Below, piece after piece: positions 10,090 to 18,327 of a stretch of 64,000 nucleotides of DNA. The stretch comes from Pseudomonadota bacterium (GTDB lineage Bacteria > Pseudomonadota > Alphaproteobacteria > Rhizobiales > Rhizobiaceae): contig JAEYDD010000032.1 in NCBI GenBank assembly GCA_023404095.1, positions 172,417-236,416 of the forward strand, given 5' to 3'. Made by a program: the position numbers and the translations under genes. Position 1 is the stretch's first letter, and each line of letters begins with the position of its first letter. The notes beneath the pieces are model-generated. The model was not told the DNA's origin. It saw only the letters and a program-made list of their open reading frames with translations, and made no database searches.

Positions 10090-10444
10090 TGGCGTCTCCC
10101 CTGAGCCGGGATTGAAAGGATCCACGATCAACCCGACCGCGGTATTCACCTGACAATGCATGCGTCTGCGGGATCTTCGCTGGGCGCCCTCCTTATGGGC
10201 TGCGAAGACCGAAGGCCTTGGAGGAGAAATCTCCCTGGATCTGTCACCTGCAAGGCATGTTACACTGCTCGTGGGCGCTGAGCGAGTGGTGAAATCTTGT
10301 AGCCGGTACGGCCTTCTCCCGGCTTGTCGATCCTTTCGAGATCTGGACGAAAGAGCGGGCAAGAGTGAACTGCCGCAAAGAATCAGACGTGCCAGCACGA
10401 ATTGTCATTCGAATTGAATGCGTGCGGTGCAAAAAAGTTCCAAC
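10090..10444. other. Intergenic region upstream of rpoH2
   Basis: About 355 bp without a supportable gene between rpoH2 and the carD terminator. It contains the rpoH2 ribosome site and, at its far end, an EcfG-like promoter motif (separate entry). Reading frames here have no conserved features. Confidence 0.6.
10417..10441 (-). promoter_or_regulatory. Possible EcfG/RpoE2-type promoter for rpoH2
   Basis: On the minus strand GGAAC (10441-10437) is followed after 16 bp by CATT. The known rhizobial RpoE2 consensus is GGAAC, 16-17 bp, CGTT, so this matches 8 of 9 key bases. It is the only GGAAC in the rpoH2 upstream region. It lies about 330 bp from the start codon and touches the carD terminator, which weakens the case. 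Confidence 0.32.
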
Positions 10445-10474
10445 AAAAAACCCGGCTGGAGGGCCAGCCGGGTT
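10445..10474 (-). terminator. Rho-independent terminator of carD
   Basis: On the minus strand AACCCGGCTGG, a CCCT loop and CCAGCCGGGTT form an 11-bp stem followed by a run of T. It lies 26 bp after the carD stop codon. Confidence 0.88.
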
Positions 10475-10499
10475 GAATGATGAAGCGGATGGGAGCGCC

Positions 10500-11069
10500 T
10501 CAGGCGGCTTCGTCCTGCGCGTCGTCCTCTTCGATAACCTTGCCGCGCTTCGGCCCCTTGTTCAGGTTGGCCTCGACGAGACGAACGGCCTCGGTTTCCG
10601 ACATTTTGTTGACGGCGGCGATTTCGCGCGCCATGCGGTCGAGTGCAGCTTCGTAGAGCTGACGCTCTGAATAGGATTGCTCAGGCTGATTCTCGGCACG
10701 GTAGAGGTCGCGCACGACTTCTGCGATCGAGATCAGGTCGCCGGAATTGATCTTGGCATCGTATTCCTGCGCGCGGCGCGACCACATGGTGCGCTTCACG
10801 CGGGCCTTGCCCTGGACAACCTTCAACGCGCGGTCGACGAAATCGGTCTCGGAGAGCTTGCGCATGCCAATGGAAACGGCCTTGGCGACCGGAACCTTCA
10901 GGCGCATCTTGTCCTTTTCGAAGTCGATGACAAAAAGCTCGAGCTTCATGCCGGCGACTTCCTGCTCTTCGATGGCGACGATCTGGCCGACACCGTGAGC
11001 CGGATAAACGATGGATTCACCGGTCTTGAAACCCTGACGCGTGGAAGATTTCTTCTGCTGGATCGTCAT
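10500..11069 (-). CDS. CarD/CdnL-family RNA polymerase-binding regulator
   Basis: A 189-residue protein. The N-terminal Tudor-like RNA polymerase interaction domain shows FKTGESIVYPAHGVGQI and the IEEQEVAGMKLELFVI strand, and is followed by a helical C-terminal domain with a conserved Trp (TMWSRRAQEY). CarD/CdnL proteins bind the RNA polymerase beta subunit and stabilise open complexes, often at rRNA and growth promoters. ATG 11069 is used; a longer frame exists but carries no family sequence. The C-terminus is acidic. It has its own terminator and a leader of over 200 nt. Confidence 0.9.
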   Translation of the reverse strand: MTIQQKKSSTRQGFKTGESIVYPAHGVGQIVAIEEQEVAGMKLELFVIDFEKDKMRLKVPVAKAVSIGMRKLSETDFVDRALKVVQGKARVKRTMWSRRAQEYDAKINSGDLISIAEVVRDLYRAENQPEQSYSERQLYEAALDRMAREIAAVNKMSETEAVRLVEANLNKGPKRGKVIEEDDAQDEAA

Positions 11070-11450
11070 TCTATTCAAATACTCCCTGTAACGCTCCCGG
11101 CAAAGCCGGGGCCGGGTCAAGAAGGCCCGGGAAAGACGGAGACACCGTCGGAGTGACACCATTCCTGGTCCGGCCAACAAGGCACAAACGAAAGTGGCGG
11201 CGCGAACACGAAACAGCAACGCTGACGTGGCTTATGAAAGTGAGCGGCGCCTTTGGGATCGTTTGCTTTCGTGGTGGTGTTCGGGCACACCAAGTGCCTC
11301 AACGTGGATCAGTGTGCGGACCCTACCACAAAAAAGTGCGGAAATCAATAATTTGCTTCGCATGGGTCATCAAGCCTGCCCTATCACTTTCGGGCTGGCT
11401 CGTCGTGTTTTCCCCAGTTCGAACGTCGCCTGCCGGCGCTTGTGGCCGGA
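11070..11450. other. carD leader and intergenic region
   Basis: 381 bp without a supportable gene. Just before carD, CCCGGC (11096-11101), AAA and GCCGGG (11105-11110) can fold into a tight hairpin in the presumed carD 5' UTR. A possible carD promoter is listed separately. No clear terminator follows fdxA here. Confidence 0.5.
11320..11348 (-). promoter_or_regulatory. carD: Possible sigma-70 promoter of carD
   Basis: On the minus strand TTGATT (11348-11343), 17 bp, TAGGGT (11325-11320). The -35 is good and the -10 only fair. It implies a 5' UTR of about 240 nt. Found by eye, not scored. Confidence 0.33.
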
Positions 11451-11789
11451 TCAGTCGCCCTGACCGGGCTCGGCGGAGAAGTACTTTTCGTACTTTCCTT
11501 CCTCACCGTCATAGGCCTTCGCTTCGGCCATCGCATCCTTCTTGACCGTGATGTTCGGCCAGATCTGTGCGAATTCCGCGTTGATCTTCAACCACTTGTC
11601 GAGTCCCGGCTCGGTATCCGGCTTGATGGCCTCGGCCGGACATTCCGGTTCGCACACGCCGCAATCGATGCATTCGTCCGGATGGATGACGAGAAAGTTC
11701 TCGCCCTCATAGAAACAGTCCACGGGGCAGACTTCGACACAATCCGTATACTTGCAGCGAATGCAATTGTCGGTCACGACGTACGTCAT
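11451..11789 (-). CDS. fdxA: Seven-iron ferredoxin FdxA
   Basis: A 112-residue cytoplasmic electron carrier with one [3Fe-4S] and one [4Fe-4S] cluster. Cysteines fall exactly as in Azotobacter ferredoxin I: Cys9, Cys17 and Cys50 for the 3Fe cluster, and Cys21, Cys40, Cys43 and Cys46 for the 4Fe cluster. Length and the acidic C-terminal extension also match FdxA. It sits alone between the S4 protein and carD in the same direction. Its redox partner cannot be told from sequence. Confidence 0.95.
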   Translation of the reverse strand: MTYVVTDNCIRCKYTDCVEVCPVDCFYEGENFLVIHPDECIDCGVCEPECPAEAIKPDTEPGLDKWLKINAEFAQIWPNITVKKDAMAEAKAYDGEEGKYEKYFSAEPGQGD

Positions 11790-11983
11790 GAATAACTCCA
11801 GCGAATTTCCTTCACCGAGGGCGGGCGACCGTCACCTCTGCCGGGAGATCCCGGCGCGAAACAGGGAAACGGACTCCGAAAATGACGCCCGACAACCTCT
11901 GCTTCTGCTGTGGAGGTAACGGCTTTGGTACGGGTTTGCAAGAATAAAGCGTCCGGGAAATCGGCCCGTTGCGGGACAGTTTT

Positions 11984-12418
11984 CTAATCGTCCGGCGGAT
12001 CGAAACGCCCGCGCAGCGCATCGGTTTCGCGTCGCTCCCGTTTCGTCGGGCGGCCGGCGCCACGCTCGCGCGTCACCTGTTCGAAAAGGTTGCCCTCGTC
12101 GCCCGGCAGCGGCGGCGGCGTCTGGTCCTCATAGAGCGTGCGGGCTTCCTCGTAGGGGCCGCGACGCACGCCTGGCAGGAGCACCTTCACCACCAGGTCG
12201 CGGCGGTCAAGCGACAGGATGATCGTGTCGCCGACCTTGACATTGAACGACGGTTGCCGGACCGGCTGCCCGTTGACAGAGACGTCGCCCTGCTCCACCG
12301 ACTTCGCAGCCAGCGAGCGAGATTTTCGCAGGCGGGCGAAGAACAGCCACTTGTCGATCCGCTGGCGGCCCTGGGCGGGCTCACCTCGATCCGATGGCTG
12401 TCCGCGCCCATCCGTCAT
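11984..12418 (-). CDS. S4-domain RNA-binding protein (HslR-like)
   Basis: A 144-residue basic protein. The S4 fold occupies about residues 20-75 (RIDKWLFFARLRKSRSLAAKSVEQG then VSVNGQPVR). HslR-type proteins bind RNA on stalled 50S subunits. The C-terminal tail (RERGAGRPTKRERRETDAL) is charged and of the kind seen in alphaproteobacterial versions. The start codon is 4 bp after the helicase stop, so the two are likely one operon acting on RNA. Confidence 0.88.
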   Translation of the reverse strand: MTDGRGQPSDRGEPAQGRQRIDKWLFFARLRKSRSLAAKSVEQGDVSVNGQPVRQPSFNVKVGDTIILSLDRRDLVVKVLLPGVRRGPYEEARTLYEDQTPPPLPGDEGNLFEQVTRERGAGRPTKRERRETDALRGRFDPPDD

Positions 12419-12422
12419 GCCG

Positions 12423-15400
12423 CTACTTCTTCATCTGCTCCTTGAGAGCGGCCAGCTTGGCGAAGGGCGAATCCGGATCGATCGGCTTCTCCTTGCGCGG
12501 CGGGCGCGCCTCGAATTTCACGGGCTTGCCGCCACGATCGTCCCGCGACGGACGGTCGTTCCGCTCGCTGCGCTCCGGCCGGCCGCCCTGCGGCTTTCCG
12601 TCGCGCCCCTTGGCGAATTCGGGACGCCCGCCCTGGCGGGGCCCGTCCCGCCGGTCGCCGTCACGGCGTTCGCCGTCGCGACGCCCGCCACCCTGCTTCT
12701 GTCCGCGGCGATCATCCTGGCCCTGGCCGCCCTGGGAATGATTGCGCTGGCCATGATTGCGCTGACCCTGTCGGGCATTGTCGTTACGACCGCCAGGACG
12801 CCACAGGAGAACGGGACGCACTTCTGCCGGCGCTTCGTCCGTGGCCGGAGCTGCTTGCGGCGGAGTTTCGTCGGCAGCCGGCACGTCCTCGGACACGGCA
12901 GCTTCGGATGCCTGGTTTTCGGCAGCCTCGGCTACGGGCGCAGCATCGCCGGCGGCGGCAGTCTCGGTCTCGCCTTCCGCGTCGGCATCGTCCACCGACG
13001 CCGCAGCCTCCTCGGCGGGCGCTTCTGCCGCGACCTCGCCCTCGGGCTTTCCTGCGACCTTCGCATCTTCCGCACCAAGGAAAGCGGCTGCTTCTTCCGG
13101 CTTGACGCTATCGGCGCGATAGCCAAGCCCCTTCAGGATTTCTTCCATGTCGTCCGGCGTAGCACCCAGAATGGAGAGCATCGACGTGGTCGCCGTGAAA
13201 CGGCGGCCGTCATAGGCGCCTTCCGGGCGTGGCGTTGTTCCCGGCTTCCACTGCAGCAGCGGCCGGATGATATCTGCAAGCCTCTCGAGAATGTCGATGC
13301 GCACAGCGCGCTTGCCGAGGAAGCGGAAGCCCGCAAGCTTGTAGAAGGCCCGCTCGAAGCTGGGGTCGGTGACGATGGACGTGCGTCCCGCCGCCAGCGC
13401 CGGGATCAGTTCACCGTATCCCGGCTTGTCGAGGCCGTCGTTCTTCAGCGCCCAGAGCAAGGTGATCAGCTCGGCCGGAGCCGGCTTCAGAAGCGCCGGC
13501 ATGAATATGTGATAGGCTCCAAAACGAATGCCGTGCTTGCGGATAGAGGCGCGCGCCTCCTGGTCCAGCGACTTCACGTCATCTGCGACGTCGCGCCGGA
13601 ACAGAACACCAAGGCTCTCGACGAGCTGGAATGCCAGCCCCTTGGCAAGGCCCTGCAGGTCTTCTGCGCGCGACAGATCATCGAGCGGCTTGAGCACGGT
13701 GGCGATATGGTGATTGACGAAGCGCTCGATGCGCGCCGCGACGTGGTCGCGGGCGCTGCCGGTCAGCTGCTCGTCGGCAAGCACGATGACACGCGGGCGC
13801 ATGACATGCTCGCTCGCCGCAAGACGGGCAACCGGATCGCCCAGCCAGCGAACCGTACCATCCGAGCCGATCGCCAGATCGCTATTGCCGGCGGCGTGAA
13901 GCCTGGCCGCGCGCGCTTCGAATTCCAGCGCGAGCGCCTTCTGGGCCGCGCCCTGCACCGCCTTCGCGTCAGGCCCTTCCGTGCCTGAAGCAAGCGTGAA
14001 CCGGAATCCGGCCAACTGCCCCACATGATGTCCTTCGACGAAGACATCGCCATTCACACTGATTTCCGCTTCCAGCATCGCATTCTCTCTCAGGCGCTTC
14101 ATGAGCACAGATGTCCTGCGATCAACAAAGCGTTTCGTCAACCTTTCATGTAACGCGTCGGACAATCGATCCTCGATTTCCCGCGTCTTTTCCTGCCAGT
14201 GTGTCGGATCGGCCAACCAGTCGGGGCGATTCGACACATAGGTCCATGTTCTTATCTGCGCGATTCGTGCCGAAAGCGTGTCGATCTCGCCATCGGTGCG
14301 ATCCGCACGCCGAACCTGCTCGGCGAGGAAATCCTCGTTCACCGTACCGCGCCGGACGAGATCGGCATAGAGGGTAGAGATGAGATCGGCATGCTGCGCC
14401 GGCGTGATGCGGCGATAATCTGGCAGCGCGCAGGCCTCCCAGAGCTTTTCCACCCGTTCCGGCGTCGTTGCCATCTCCCTGATATCTGGATAGCGCGACA
14501 GGTGCTCCAGCGCCTGCTGGTCGACCGCCGGCAACGCGCGAGCCAGCCCGCTGACGGCCGGCGGCGCGTCGAGGCTCGCCTTGAGGTTGGCGATCGACGA
14601 AAAATCGAGCCGCTTGGAGCGCCATTGTAGCACGCGGACGGGATCGAATTCGTGCGCCTCGATCCGTTCGACCAGTTCCGGCTCGAAAGGATCCACCCTC
14701 CCGGTCACGCCGAAGGTCCCGTCGCGCATATGGCGGCCGGCACGACCTGCGATCTGCCCGAGCTCGCCCGGATTGAGATTACGGTACTGATAGCCGTCGA
14801 ACTTCCGATCCTGCGCGAAGGCGACATGGTCCACGTCGAGATTGAGACCCATGCCGATGGCGTCGGTCGCAACGAGATACTCGACATCACCCTCCTGGTA
14901 GAGGCCGACCTGGGCGTTGCGGGTGCGCGGCGAAAGCGCCCCCAGGACGACCGCCGCACCGCCCCGCTGGCGACGGATCAGTTCGGCGATCGCATAGACC
15001 TCGTCGGCAGAAAAAGCGACGATGGCCGTTCGCTGCGGCAAGCGCGTGATTTTCTTCGACCCCGCATAGAACAGCTGCGAAAGGCGCGGGCGCTCGACCA
15101 CGTTGATGCCCGGCAGAAGATGTTCGAGGATCGGCTTCATGGTCGCCGCCCCAAGCAGCAGCGTCTCCTCGCGGCCACGCAGATGCAGGATGCGGTCGGT
15201 GAAGATGTGGCCGCGCTCAAGATCGCCGGCGAGTTGCACCTCGTCGATCGCCACGAAGGCGGCACGCGTCTCGCGCGGCATCGCCTCGACGGTGCAGACG
15301 GAATAGCGCGCCATATGTGGAGAGATCTTCTCCTCGCCGGTCACAAGCGCCACGTTGTGATGGCCGACCTTCTCGACGAGTCGCGTATAGACCTCACGCG

Positions 15401-15527
15401 CCAGCAGCCGGAGCGGCAGTCCGATCACGCCCGTTTCATGCGCCACCATGCGTTCGATTGCGTAATGGGTCTTGCCGGTATTGGTCGGCCCGAGCACCGC
15501 GGTGACACCGCGGCCGCTCAATGTCAT
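12423..15527 (-). CDS. SUV3-like superfamily 2 RNA helicase with long low-complexity tail
   Basis: A 1034-residue protein. ATG 15527 starts directly at the helicase core; an upstream TTG at 15626 adds 33 unrelated residues. Walker A GPTNTGKT is at 13-20, motif II DEVQ at 95-98 and motif VI (QIAGRAGRH) near 265. This is the arrangement of the mitochondrial SUV3 family, which unwinds RNA during decay. The middle region is helical. The last roughly 200 residues change sharply: first Ala/Glu-rich and acidic, then Gly/Arg/Asp/Gln-rich repeats (GERRDGDRRDG-like), then a conserved-looking PFAKLAALKEQMKK end. The tail is probably disordered and RNA-binding. Confidence 0.88.
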   Translation of the reverse strand: MTLSGRGVTAVLGPTNTGKTHYAIERMVAHETGVIGLPLRLLAREVYTRLVEKVGHHNVALVTGEEKISPHMARYSVCTVEAMPRETRAAFVAIDEVQLAGDLERGHIFTDRILHLRGREETLLLGAATMKPILEHLLPGINVVERPRLSQLFYAGSKKITRLPQRTAIVAFSADEVYAIAELIRRQRGGAAVVLGALSPRTRNAQVGLYQEGDVEYLVATDAIGMGLNLDVDHVAFAQDRKFDGYQYRNLNPGELGQIAGRAGRHMRDGTFGVTGRVDPFEPELVERIEAHEFDPVRVLQWRSKRLDFSSIANLKASLDAPPAVSGLARALPAVDQQALEHLSRYPDIREMATTPERVEKLWEACALPDYRRITPAQHADLISTLYADLVRRGTVNEDFLAEQVRRADRTDGEIDTLSARIAQIRTWTYVSNRPDWLADPTHWQEKTREIEDRLSDALHERLTKRFVDRRTSVLMKRLRENAMLEAEISVNGDVFVEGHHVGQLAGFRFTLASGTEGPDAKAVQGAAQKALALEFEARAARLHAAGNSDLAIGSDGTVRWLGDPVARLAASEHVMRPRVIVLADEQLTGSARDHVAARIERFVNHHIATVLKPLDDLSRAEDLQGLAKGLAFQLVESLGVLFRRDVADDVKSLDQEARASIRKHGIRFGAYHIFMPALLKPAPAELITLLWALKNDGLDKPGYGELIPALAAGRTSIVTDPSFERAFYKLAGFRFLGKRAVRIDILERLADIIRPLLQWKPGTTPRPEGAYDGRRFTATTSMLSILGATPDDMEEILKGLGYRADSVKPEEAAAFLGAEDAKVAGKPEGEVAAEAPAEEAAASVDDADAEGETETAAAGDAAPVAEAAENQASEAAVSEDVPAADETPPQAAPATDEAPAEVRPVLLWRPGGRNDNARQGQRNHGQRNHSQGGQGQDDRRGQKQGGGRRDGERRDGDRRDGPRQGGRPEFAKGRDGKPQGGRPERSERNDRPSRDDRGGKPVKFEARPPRKEKPIDPDSPFAKLAALKEQMKK

Positions 15528-15925
15528 CGGTGCAGCAGACAAGGCTTGCCTCGGAGAGTATCGATCGTCCGGCAACGGGAGCCCGCCGCCGGCAACACAA
15601 ATGCCCATGGCAGCGCAAGATAGCAAGGGTAGGTTCGGACTTGAGGCCCATTTAACGCGGACATACAGGCGATTGCATGTGCGCAGATGCCGATTTGGAA
15701 CAGTCTGCGAACGAATCGGAGACGAAACGAAGACTCCGGCTGATTCAGGTTTTGTTCCCTACAGCATGTTGGTGACCAGCCGATTTCGTGCCCCAGATGT
15801 TGAATCCGGGCCTCACGCAAGCCGAGTCCTGCAGCGGCGCCCGCAACCTTGCGTCAAAGGGCTGTAAAGCCCCATCGCGAGGTATGCTTAATACTTCCTT
15901 GGACTTAGTCCTGAAGGGTGCGTCT
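15528..15925. other. Intergenic region upstream of the helicase gene
   Basis: 398 bp with no supportable gene on either strand and no tRNA. On the minus strand GGGCT, TTAC and AGCCC (15872-15859) followed by TTT form a weak hairpin that may end the methyltransferase operon. The rest presumably carries the helicase promoter, but no clear -35/-10 pair was seen. Confidence 0.45.
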
Positions 15926-16582
15926 CTAGCCGGCAGGAGGCAGGAACCGCCACACCGTCGTGCGCTTGACCTCGCTGTCTTCCAGCGCTCGCGTCACCTG
16001 AACCTCATAGGTCGAAAGCTGCGTCATGCCCTCGCGCGGACAGTAGGACCGCCCCGGATCGCCGACGAGCACCATGGCTCCCCTCGCCGCAAGTGCGGAA
16101 AACCAGGGAATCAGAACGTCTGCGAAACTCTTGTCGTAGAAAACGTCGCCGGCGAGGACGACGTCCCAGCCTTCATCCTCACCCACAATGTCTTCGAGAC
16201 TGGTGCGCAGGGCGACGTCGTTCAATTGCGCGTTCAGGCGGATCGCCGTCCCGCTCCATGGATCGATGTCCGCCGCCAGCACGTCCACCGCACCCGCTCG
16301 CTTCGCCGCGATCGCCACCAGGCCGGAGCCGCTGGCAAAATCCAGCACCTTGCGGCCGCAAACCACGTCCGGGTGATCGAGCAGGTAGCGTGCCAGCCCC
16401 TGCCCGCCGGCCCAGGCAAAGGCCCAGAACGGCGGCGGCAGACCGATCTCCTCGAGCTCCTCTTCCGTCTTCAGCCAGAGGTCATGCGCTTCGGACGCAA
16501 GCCGCAGCCTGATTTCCGGCACGTGCGGGGGCGACAGGATCGCGGTATTGTCGAGGATGAAGCGTTCGGGATCGGTCTTCAC
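15926..16582 (-). CDS. Class I SAM methyltransferase, protein-lysine/ETFB-KMT-like
   Basis: A 218-residue protein. The SAM-binding motif I is VLDFASGSGLVA (79-90), followed by an acidic AADIDPW post-motif. Upstream, PPPFWAFAWAGGQ (49-61) is the hallmark of the family that includes the mitochondrial ETF-beta lysine methyltransferase and is near PrmA. A protein substrate is therefore likely but unproved. It is last in the tsaD-gpsA-yciI-EVE operon, 6 bp after the EVE gene. Confidence 0.82.
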   Translation of the reverse strand: MKTDPERFILDNTAILSPPHVPEIRLRLASEAHDLWLKTEEELEEIGLPPPFWAFAWAGGQGLARYLLDHPDVVCGRKVLDFASGSGLVAIAAKRAGAVDVLAADIDPWSGTAIRLNAQLNDVALRTSLEDIVGEDEGWDVVLAGDVFYDKSFADVLIPWFSALAARGAMVLVGDPGRSYCPREGMTQLSTYEVQVTRALEDSEVKRTTVWRFLPPAG

Positions 16583-16588
16583 GGGGTG

Positions 16589-17020
16589 TCAGCGCGGGGG
16601 ATTTTCGAGCCCGCCCATGCGGCAGACCTCGATCCATTCCTCCTCCGTCACAGGCTGGACGGACAGCCGCATGGAGGTGACGAGCGACATGTTGTGGAGT
16701 TTCGGGTTGGCCTTGATCTCCTTCAGCGAGACCGGCTTCGGCATGTCACAGACGGCGCGGATGTCGACGCAGTCCCAACGGGGATCATCCCCCGCCGTCG
16801 AATCGGGATGAGAAAGCGCGCAGACCTCGGTGATGCCGACGATATCGAGTCCCTCGTTGGAGTGGTAGAAGAACCCCTTGTCGCCGATCTTCATGGCCCG
16901 CATGTTGTTGCGCGCAAGATAGTTGCGCACGCCGTTCCATTCCGTCCCCTTCTCGCCGGCATCCTTCTGCATCTGCCACGACCATTTGAAGGGCTCGGAC
17001 TTGTATAGCCAGTATGCCAT
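16589..17020 (-). CDS. EVE domain protein (PUA-like fold)
   Basis: A 143-residue single-domain protein starting MAYWLYKSEPFKWSW, with GTEWNGVRNYLARNNMR and GFFYHSNEG, all typical of the bacterial EVE / thymocyte nuclear protein 1 family. EVE folds recognise modified bases in DNA or RNA, and the cellular role of such stand-alone versions is unclear. ATG 17020 is used; the longer frame only adds non-family residues. It is 5 bp from yciI and 6 bp from the methyltransferase gene. Confidence 0.9.
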   Translation of the reverse strand: MAYWLYKSEPFKWSWQMQKDAGEKGTEWNGVRNYLARNNMRAMKIGDKGFFYHSNEGLDIVGITEVCALSHPDSTAGDDPRWDCVDIRAVCDMPKPVSLKEIKANPKLHNMSLVTSMRLSVQPVTEEEWIEVCRMGGLENPPR

Positions 17021-17025
17021 CGGCG

Positions 17026-17319
17026 TCAGGCCTCCGGATTGTTGAAGACCCAGTTCCACGGCTTTACGTCGACCGTCGCGAACAGCCCGGCCTTGGCATA
17101 GGGGTCGGCTTCAGCCAGCTCACGGGCCGCTTCGATGCTGTCGGCCTTGACTACCACAAGGCTGCCATTGGGCTTGCCGTCGGCGTCGAGAAACGGGCCG
17201 GCAAAAGCAAGCTTTCCCTCCTCGTTCAACCTGTTGAGATGCGCCACATGTTCGGGGCGGGTGTCGAGGCGCAGCTGCAGGGCACCGGGCTTGTCGGTGC
17301 AGAGGATCGCAAAAAGCAC
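17026..17319 (-). CDS. yciI: YciI-like protein
   Basis: A 97-residue protein with the ferredoxin-like YciI/YCII fold: MLFAILCTDKPGAL start, the R-x-H-x-x-H pattern as RPEHVAHL, FAGPF loop and the DPYAKAGLF motif. The conserved His-Asp pair is probably catalytic, but the substrate is unknown. It is 3 bp from gpsA and 5 bp from the EVE gene. Confidence 0.88.
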   Translation of the reverse strand: MLFAILCTDKPGALQLRLDTRPEHVAHLNRLNEEGKLAFAGPFLDADGKPNGSLVVVKADSIEAARELAEADPYAKAGLFATVDVKPWNWVFNNPEA

Positions 17320-17322
17320 GAC

Positions 17323-18327
17323 TTATCCTTTCTCTCTGAATTCCTGGGTAATGGGACGGGTCATCAGTTTTCCGATCGCCGTCGGCAGATCCAGCCTGCC
17401 ATCGATGATGGCAGCAACCGCATCCGTGATGGGCATGTCGATCTTGCGCTCGGCGGCCACCTGCGAGGCGACGCCGGCGGCAAAGGCGCCTTCGACGAGG
17501 TCGCCCGACCAGCCGTCGGCATTGCCCTGCCGCCCTAGCGCGATGCCGAAGCGCAGGTTGCGCGACTGGTGGCTGGTGCCGGTGAGAACGAGGTCACCGA
17601 GCCCCGACAGGCCCGTCACTGTGGCGGCATCGCCGCCATGCGCGGCAACGAAGCGCGACATCTCCGCAAGCCCGCGCGAAATCAGCGCGGCGCGGGCGGA
17701 GTCGCCCAGGCCCGCCCCCTCGACGATGCCGCAGGCGATCGCCAGCACGTTTTTCAACGCCCCGCCGAGTTGCACCCCGATCCGGTCTGCGGACGGATAG
17801 AGCCGGAAGGTCGGGCCGGAAAGGAGGCGCGCAAGTTCGGCGGCCTTCTCCATCGTGGCCGCCGCGACGACCATGGCCGTCGGCAGCCCGCGGGCAATAT
17901 CGGCCGCAAAGCCGGGGCCGGAAAGAACCGCGACATGCTGGCGCGGCAACTCCTCTTCCAGAACGTCGGTCAGTAGGCGCCCGCTCGATTTTTCCATGCC
18001 CTTGGCGCAGACGACGACCGAAGCGCCGTCGGCAAGAAACGCGGCAAGCTCCCGCGCAGCCTCACGCTGCGCCTGAGACGGCATGGCGAACAGAACGACC
18101 GGCGCCTGCCTGAGGACGGCCGGGTCGGTCGTAACGCCGAGGGACGCCGACAATGCGATGCCCGGCAGCACGGCCTCGCTTCGCCGTGTGTCGCGGATCT
18201 CGCGCACGGTCTCGTCGCGCCGTGCGAGCAGGGCGACGGAAACATCGCCCGTCTGTGCCACCACGGTGGCAAGGGCCGTGCCGAACGCACCGGCACCGAC
18301 AACCACGACATGCGGGTTCGAACTCAT
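17323..18327 (-). CDS. gpsA: Glycerol-3-phosphate dehydrogenase [NAD(P)+]
   Basis: A 334-residue cytoplasmic enzyme that reduces dihydroxyacetone phosphate to sn-glycerol-3-phosphate for phospholipids. The dinucleotide fold GAGAFGTALA is at 11-20, CAKG (Lys109) lies in the active site, and GGALKNVLAIACG carries the catalytic Lys192. Length is as usual. It overlaps tsaD by 4 bp (ATGA), a pairing common in alphaproteobacteria. Confidence 0.95.
   Translation of the reverse strand: MSSNPHVVVVGAGAFGTALATVVAQTGDVSVALLARRDETVREIRDTRRSEAVLPGIALSASLGVTTDPAVLRQAPVVLFAMPSQAQREAARELAAFLADGASVVVCAKGMEKSSGRLLTDVLEEELPRQHVAVLSGPGFAADIARGLPTAMVVAAATMEKAAELARLLSGPTFRLYPSADRIGVQLGGALKNVLAIACGIVEGAGLGDSARAALISRGLAEMSRFVAAHGGDAATVTGLSGLGDLVLTGTSHQSRNLRFGIALGRQGNADGWSGDLVEGAFAAGVASQVAAERKIDMPITDAVAAIIDGRLDLPTAIGKLMTRPITQEFREKG

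Noticed and set aside
15524..15820. 98-codon minus-strand frame before the helicase
   Set aside because: No domain, no ribosome site and overlap with the helicase start; better explained as noncoding upstream sequence.
15812..15925. tRNA or small RNA gene
   Set aside because: The GGGCT/AGCCC hairpin is too short, and no cloverleaf with a TTC T-loop can be formed.
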